Shown here one piece after another: positions 57,236-64,000 of a DNA stretch of 64,000 bases. A program made the position numbers and the translations under genes. The DNA is taken from the NCBI RefSeq assembly GCF_000001735.4, contig NC_003076.8, forward strand, positions 2,170,001 through 2,234,000, read 5' to 3'. The stretch comes from Arabidopsis thaliana (lineage: Eukaryota; Streptophyta; Magnoliopsida; Brassicales; Brassicaceae). How positions within the stretch are numbered: position 1 is the first letter of the stretch; the number at the start of each line of letters is the position of its first letter. Below the pieces are notes generated by a model. That model saw only the letters and a list, made by a program, of their open reading frames with translations, ran no database searches and was not told the DNA's origin.

Positions 57236-57786
57236 AATGAAAAAGATTGAGAGCTTCAATGGGAAAACGATCCTCCATGTTAACAGGTATAAAAACCTAT
57301 TGCTTTAATCATTTCCTTCTAGTATTTGGACCAAACAAGTGAACAACACATCTCCATCAATTACATTCTAACAAGGAGCTTGAATTTCTGTGGCAGGATT
57401 CACCAGCTTGAGATTCACATTTTGAGATAAGCCATATGCGTATATGTTCTTAATTAGTTGTAAAAGTTTGACATATACACAACGTTGGTCATGTGAATAA
57501 TGTACAAAATATATTTATAGTGTGAACGAAGTATGCATTAATGGATGTTTGCATTAAAGAGGAGATTGAAAGACTTTTAACGAACTCGTGAAGATGTCCA
57601 TTGGAAAAACAATTAACTTCACCTACTCTTTCACCTATCCCATGTTCTTATCTTTAATGCCTTCAATTTTATCTCCCTTCCCAAAATACCCCTCATACTA
57701 GCCCTAAATCACTTAAAAACCTGCCCCTCCGATCTTTCTTGACATACAAGAACACAACAGAAAAGGGAACCCTAAAAGTTATTATC
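57236..57786. other. ERL2 3' flank and short remnants
   Basis: This holds 3' untranslated sequence of ERL2 at its right and exon-like scraps at its left (for example IESFNGKTILHVNR near 57246-57288). No intact gene. Confidence 0.45.
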
Positions 57787-60700
57787 TTATAAGCTACTTT
57801 TGGAGATATCTTCACGGAACTGAACAAACCACTGTGGGGTTGTTGTATCTGAAGAGTGGCTCTCACGCCGTTCTTCCCCTTCCTGTACTTTTGCAGGCGA
57901 CGGTAACTTCTTTGGAGGTGGAGACGGGACAAGTGAGAGCAGAACCCTAGAGACCTCCTGCATGGTGGGTCTCTCCAAAGGATTTCGCTTGGTGCACAAG
58001 AGAGCTAGCTGAAATGTTTTCTTGATGTGTCCTGAGTCCATGCAAGTCACTGAGACCTCTGCATCAACAGCTTCCATTACTGTGTTATCATCCGCCTTTG
58101 ATAGAATCTGCAACAAAAAAGTTAATGATATCAAATTGTTTCCAAGAATAAACTTGTGAAACACTTTATACTCAAATTCATACCATTTGATGCAAGTTGG
58201 CCTCGTTATCCACAGCCTTCTTGCCGGTTAGAAGCTCAAGAAGGACAATACCGAAACTGTAGATATCAGACTTCTCGTTCAGACGCGAAGTTCGAGCATA
58301 CTCTGGGTCAATATATCCAATGGTTCCAAGAACATAGGTTGAAGCATAAGTTTTGGTGGCTGGTATGCTCTTGGCAATCCCAAAATCTGACAAACGCGCT
58401 TCGAAATTCCCATCAAGGAGTATGTTTGATGACTTGATGTCTCGATGGATTATCCTAGGTGTGCAGTCATGGTGAAGATATGCAAGTCCTTGCGCAGCTC
58501 CAACAGCTATCTTCAGCCTTGTTTCCCAGTCAAGCTTCACCTTCTTCCCAGGCCCTGCATCATACAATCACTACGTTTAAGTCTTCCAAAAGTAGAAAAC
58601 TGGCTGAAAAGAACGTAACTGGTCCAAGAGAAGAAGAATAGCAAACCATGGAGAAGATCCCAAAGAGAGCCATTTTCCATGTAGTCGTAGAAGAGGAGGT
58701 TGCCAAAGGGAGATAAGGCGTATCCGTGCAAGCTTACTATGTTTCTGTGTCTGATGCTCCCAATGGTCTCGAGCTCTGTTTCAAACTCGCGGAAGTTGCT
58801 GGGATACTGATTGTAGATTCGCTTAATGGCAATAGGTCGGGAAGTTTTGGAGGTGCACTTGTAAACTGTGCTAGAAGCACCGTATCCAATGATGTATTTC
58901 TCATCGAGGTTTTCTGTAACTCTCATGATATCATCAAACGTGTGAATAGCCATGTCCATGTGAAGAATCACCAGCTTCGTTGACCCTGAAGGATCCATAC
59001 AAGATATATCATAATGCTGTTGTGAATCTTAATGAACGAAAGAGAAGAGATCATAAACTATGAGACCAAGACCTTCAGGTTGTTTTGAAGAGCCTTTCAA
59101 GACTGGTTTCTGCTGCTTTGACTTGTAAACCGCAATGAATATCATGCATATGAGAGTGATGAAACCGAGAACCATACAAATCACGGCAACTCTGGTGAAT
59201 ACTGGTTGGTCAAGAGCAAGAAATGTAGTGAGAGATATGTCAGCTAAAAACAATGCAATAGGATAAATGCAGATTCATATACCTTGTGACTTAGGTAAAG
59301 ATGGGCCACAGATTGATCCAACCCAGTTCCCGCAGAGAAATGGATTTCCAAAGAAGCTATAAACGAAAAGGTATATTTGGTATACTGATTATATGAAAAG
59401 CTAAGACAGGTAACAATATGGCAAAGGTGATACCTGGCCGGGGAAAAACGTGTAAAGTTCTTCATAGGTGGGATTATTCCAGAAAGATTATTGAAGGAGA
59501 TGTTCCTACAATGTATAAAGAACGAGCAGGAAAAATATATGAATTCAGAAATGATCATAAGATTATCTGAGAGTACACATCTTGTTGTAACAAAGGAACA
59601 CGTACAGATTGGCAAGACTGAAGCAGTTAGTTAGCTGATCAGGGATTTTCCCATGAATCTTGTTGTTGTTCAGTATCCTGTACATTAAAGAAGCAAAGAA
59701 GAATTATTTATATGCATTATACGGTAAATTGCAGAGGAGAAGTGATGGTTTACTTACAGAGAGTTTATGTTCTGCAACTGGCCAAGTTCAGTTGGAATAA
59801 CACCGGCAAGAAAATTAAATGACACATCGCTGAGAAGGATGGAGAAAAGTTTGTAAGTAGGAAGATTTTATCATAACAGAAGAAATCTAAGCATAAGACA
59901 AGCCTTACATGATCTGAATGCTTCGGAGGTTCCCGAATTCTGCAGGCAATGTGCCATTCAGATGATTTCTGCTCAAGTTTCTGACAATTAAAACAAAACT
60001 CAAGTCAACAAATCTGAGAGAGTTAATGCAAAGCAGTGCAACTTTAGGGCTTGATGAAGACATACAAGATGAGAAGATGCTCAAGATCACCAAGTGTTAA
60101 TGGAATTGAGCCTGAGAAATTGTTGCCAGACAGATCCCTGAAACAAAGTTTGTATGAGTTGGTAGTTGGTACACATATCAGTAGGTAACTAGGCGGAACA
60201 TGGATGTAAATCAGTAGAAAATAACATACAATGTATCAAGATTGATGATATGGCCAAGCTCAGCAGGTATTTTGCCCTTGAAACTGTTTGAGGAAAGATT
60301 TCTGCAATTTACAGCATTGAATCAAGATTTACACAGACTAATAGTTCGAATACATAATCATACTGTACATGCAGTCATTGAAGCTTACAGATAAGTCAAG
60401 CTTCCAAGATTCCGGAATTCAAGTGGTACAGCTCCACTCAAGAAGTTCCCATGAACATTGCTGAACACAATAAAAGCACAATAAGTTTTCATTAAGATAA
60501 GAAGAAGAAAAATAGAGAGAAGCATAAAATGGGAAAGGGTTCATATCATATCTTACAATTGATTCAAGGCAGCACAGGAACTAATGTTAGATGGAATCAG
60601 CCCTACAAGATTGTTGTTCGCAAGATTCCTAGATGGCAAAGTTACATCAACCAGCTTTTCACCTAAGATAAAAATTTAAGTATACTGAAGGATAAAAACT

Positions 60701-63232
60701 CACAGTTCGAACAATTGTTCCAGCTTCCCAAGCTCAGGTGGGATCTTTCCCACTAGTTCATTATCATTTAGTTGCCTGCGAAAGAGTAAACCCTCATAAG
60801 ATCAAGTATTGAGAAGAACAGATATTGGAGTTTCAAGTTCTCAATCTTACAAATAGCTGAGTCGTGACATATTGCCTAGCTCGGGTGGGATTTGTCCAGT
60901 GAGCTTGTTGCCATGGAGATACCTATTTTCAAGAAAAGACATTATCCATATATGTGAAGATCTGAACATATGCATGACACAGAGGGAAGAAAAAAAAAGG
61001 GACTCACAGTTTTCCAGTGAATGACAGATTCCCAAGTATTGGTGGAATAGGCCCAGTTAATTCATTGTCACTCAAATCCCTGCGCATTGGATAAGTTTAT
61101 TTCATTCAGTCAGAAGAGCAAGAAACGAGAGTAGGAAAAAAGCAAGCATTTGAATATGAAAATGACATACAATACAGCAAGAGCCTGCATCAGACCAATC
61201 ACTTCCGGAATTCTGCCAGTCAACTTGTTTCCTTGAAGTGACCTGCAAGAGAACCCATCACCACTTAACCATATTGACATGCTTTAACAAACCACACAAA
61301 AGTGTAAGATGGTCTTAACAATACTTACAGAGTAGCTACTTGGAGGAAACCAATATTGTAGGGTATAACTCCGGTAATCTGATTATAAGATACATCCCTG
61401 AAAATGCAAATGACGAATAAGATCACTCGAGTTCTGTGCTGAATATTCATTCCTTAAGGAGAAGACACATACAAGATCTCAAAGCTTGTGCAATTGCCAA
61501 TGCTCTCTGGGATAGTTCCAGTAAGGTTGTTGCCTCTCACATCACTAACAACAACAAACATTCACTTATAAATTACTCGAAATCTGAGGTTGAGAGTAAA
61601 AGAAAATAAAGAGCTGAACCGGATTCACTTACAAGTACCACAGACCCGTCAGCTGACACATATCAGGAGACAATGTCCCAGTTAACATATTCCCACGTAA
61701 ACCGCTGCAAAATGAATACATCACAATCAGAACATAAATCTCTGGATGCCTAGACTTAAGATAAGTAGATGAACTACTTACAGATACTGTAAAACTTCAT
61801 TCCAGTAGAGTAACCTTGGTATCTCACCAGTAAGCTGGTTTCTTGCGAGGTCACTGCAAAATCATGAGAATAATCTATTATCATTGCAATGATCCCTTTG
61901 CATTAAATAACCTGCTTCATAGATAGAATATTATCTGATTGAAACTCACAGGGTCTTAAGGTTTGGAATCTGAGTTAAGGTTGCTGGTATTGGACCAGTG
62001 AGCTGATTATTCTTTAGGTTCCTGCATTAGAATGAAACAGTTGACAAAAAAACGCCAAAATCAGGCAAAGATTACACACGAATGAGAGAGATAAGAAGAC
62101 ATACAGAAACTCCAGCTGTTTGAGTTTAGAGATTGAAAACGGTATGTCTCCAAACAACAAATTGGTGGAGAAATCCCTGAAACAAGAAAGGTTTTTGATT
62201 ATATAATAGAGATAGATTAAGTTCTCATTAACATGAAACTACAAGCATCAAACAAAACTTACACATAAGCAAGAGAAACACAGTTTCCAATCTCATCTGG
62301 AATTTGACCACCCAATTTATTTCCTTGCAAGTCTCTGTAATTAAGAAAGACCAGAGCTTCATAAGGATTTAACACCATGTTTCTTCTCAAACATACAAGT
62401 AAAAGAGAGAAGAGAAACGAACATTGATTGCAGATTCATCAAATCTCCAAGGGCAGATGATATCTCTCCACCAAGATTCAGGTTTGACAGATTACTTCCA
62501 ACATAAAAAAAAACAAAGGCAAATCAGAAAAGTCTGAAATCAAAGAGACAGCACAACAATACGGAATGAGATAAAAAAAAAATCCTTACAGAGAGACAAC
62601 ATTGAGGCTAACGTTATCACAGAAGACACCTCTCCAAGAACAAAAGTCGTGGTTATGAACATCGTCCCAATCAAGAAGCATATTCGCCACGTTGCTGAAT
62701 GAAGCCTTTATCGCCATCAACGCTTTTCCTGTGCAAAATCAAAAGCTTTTTGAAGTCAATAAACAAATCAAAAAAAGCTTATTTAATCATTTGACACTGA
62801 TGATAGTCAAATGGTAAAATATGAACCACATGCCAAAAACTAAAACCCCACTAGATCATTAGTATAATAAACTCAACTGTGAAGTGAGCTAGGTCACAAA
62901 TTATTATCATATTTCCAAAAACACTAAAGTAAGTTTTTTTTAAGAACGAATCAAATGACTTTTGCTCTCTCAGGAACAGTCACTGTTTAGATAGACAGAT
63001 AAACAGATATGATATCTTCAAAATCGGAAGAAAGGTTACAAATTTATAAAAATTCAAGTTCTCTGGAAAAAAAAGAGAGAAATCTCTCTGGCTCATGGAA
63101 CAATAGAGAAACAAAAGAGATTTTGAAAGAGCTAGAACCTTCGTTGTTCATTGGAGAAACAGAACCAAGTAGCATGAAAACCACCATCCCCAGACAAAAA
63201 AACAAGCCTTTCATGGTCTCTATCCTTCTCAT
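57787..63232 (-). CDS. ERL2: ERECTA-like 2 LRR receptor kinase
   Basis: A complete, many-exon minus-strand gene (ATG 63232-63230, first exon to 63139, second from 62728, stop at 57787), about 967 residues. ERL2 is a plasma-membrane receptor that, with ERECTA and ERL1, TMM and SERKs, perceives EPF/EPFL peptides in stomatal patterning and organ growth. Signal peptide [20 protein letters not shown]-cap with CSWRGVFC; about twenty LRRs (NLSGN/GxIPxxLG type), mostly one per short exon; C-cap [16 protein letters not shown]; membrane span [26 protein letters not shown]; active kinase with [26 protein letters not shown] (SDFGIAK) and a DPEYA-type APE. The C-terminal tail is Ser/Thr-rich. All catalytic residues are intact. 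I recognise the protein directly (AT5G07180). Confidence 0.96.
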
Positions 63233-64000
63233 CTTCTTCTTCTTCTTCCTCAAGAGTAACACCACGAAACCCAGAAAACAAGTAACAACCTTTTTTGGTT
63301 AAAGACCTCTTTTTCTGTTTAGGGAAAAGTCAGATCCTTTGAAGCTTTGTAGCAAGAAACGAAATTCAAACAAAGAGCAAAAGAAGGGTACAAAGTCGTT
63401 CTGCCATTGTTGGGAGAGACCAAAGGAAAAGAGAGAGGGGACCGACACAGGAGATTAGCGTGAACTGGAAGGAAAACAGAGCAGAGATGTTTAAAGAAGA
63501 GAGAGAGAAAGAGAGGACAGTCTACATTACTAGAGGCTGAGCTCCGACGCCATGAGAGAGAGAAACTTTAGTACCCTCCTATTAGACAACGACAAAATAA
63601 TGTCAGTAACATATATACATACATTACTATCATCACTTGTTAAACCCTGCTAAAACATCTCCGATCATCTTAATGAGACAGTGATCGAAATGATTTTTTT
63701 TTGTTTTTTTAGTACTTAACGGTAAAGTAACGGCGTTAAACGGAGATTTATTAGGCCGTATGATTTGACGGCGACGGTTCTAAGAAGAAACGCCGTTTTC
63801 CAATGCAAAGGTGAAAAAAGAAGAACGTCTTTTAAGAGTCCGGTGAAAAGACATTCCTTTGCTGGGTAAAATCCCGTTGACGCGCGCGTGCATCATTATT
63901 AAATTTGATCCAACGGTGGATAGAGAAATCCTATCGTGGACTGCGATGTAGAGAATCAAATTATGCTCTTCCTTGTGATTTTTAGTTAATGCTTTGATAG
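63233..64000 (-). promoter_or_regulatory. ERL2 5' leader and promoter
   Basis: The minus-strand leader is pyrimidine-rich: on the plus strand GAGAGAGAGAAAGAGAGGACAG lies around 63500-63520, the GA/CT repeats common in plant core promoters and leaders. No upstream gene is visible to the window end. Confidence 0.5.

Overview
This window is a gene-dense stretch of plant nuclear DNA. Its introns are short and AT-rich with GT-AG borders. It carries plant-only families: WRKY, CIPK with a NAF motif, UMAMIT, laccase, ATL RING, DUF617 and ERECTA-type LRR kinases. The proteins and their order match, from memory, Arabidopsis thaliana chromosome 5 from about AT5G06990 to AT5G07180 (roughly 2.17-2.23 Mb). 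Locus names given here are recollections, not database results.

Layout. 0-6.4 kb: the 3' end of a DUF617 (MIZ1-like) gene, then two tandem jasmonate-type sulfotransferase genes (SOT14/ST2B, SOT15/ST2A) on the minus strand. They lie in a segmental tandem duplication that also copied the tail of the DUF617 gene; a third decayed piece lies beyond. 6.4-10.6 kb: gene-poor, with one possible LTR fossil. 10.7-15.7 kb: MPH1 (thylakoid protein) and a secreted aspartyl protease. 15.7-20.2 kb: AT-rich, Helitron-like repeat block with a 167-bp tandem array and a second, longer tandem duplication. 20.3-28.1 kb: ATL69 (RING-H2), UMAMIT9, MAC5C/C3H53 (spliceosome-associated CCCH protein) and CIPK2. 30.3-36.8 kb: a BAHD acyltransferase, RPS4B, WRKY26 and PRA1.B6. 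37-42.8 kb: SNX2b, LAC13 and a tRNA-Gly(GCC). 42.9-48 kb: a kinase-like gene and an LRR receptor pseudokinase. 48-50.7 kb: degenerate repeats and a bZIP gene. 51.8-57.4 kb: an acidic membrane protein with 26 GAT codons in a row, a TPX2-like gene, and gene fragments including a copy of the TPX2-like gene's tail. 57.8-63.2 kb: ERL2, a stomatal-patterning receptor kinase.

The genes are independent transcription units and I see no operon-like or defence-type cluster. Functional links are loose: two adjacent paralogues for hydroxyjasmonate sulfation, and several signalling proteins (CIPK2, WRKY26, ERL2, ATL69). The most interesting material is structural: the history of the sulfotransferase duplication, a set of tiny poly(A) insertions flanked by 9-14 bp direct repeats, a spliceosomal paralogue whose RNA-binding domain has lost its second half, and an intron whose 3' splice site has been duplicated.
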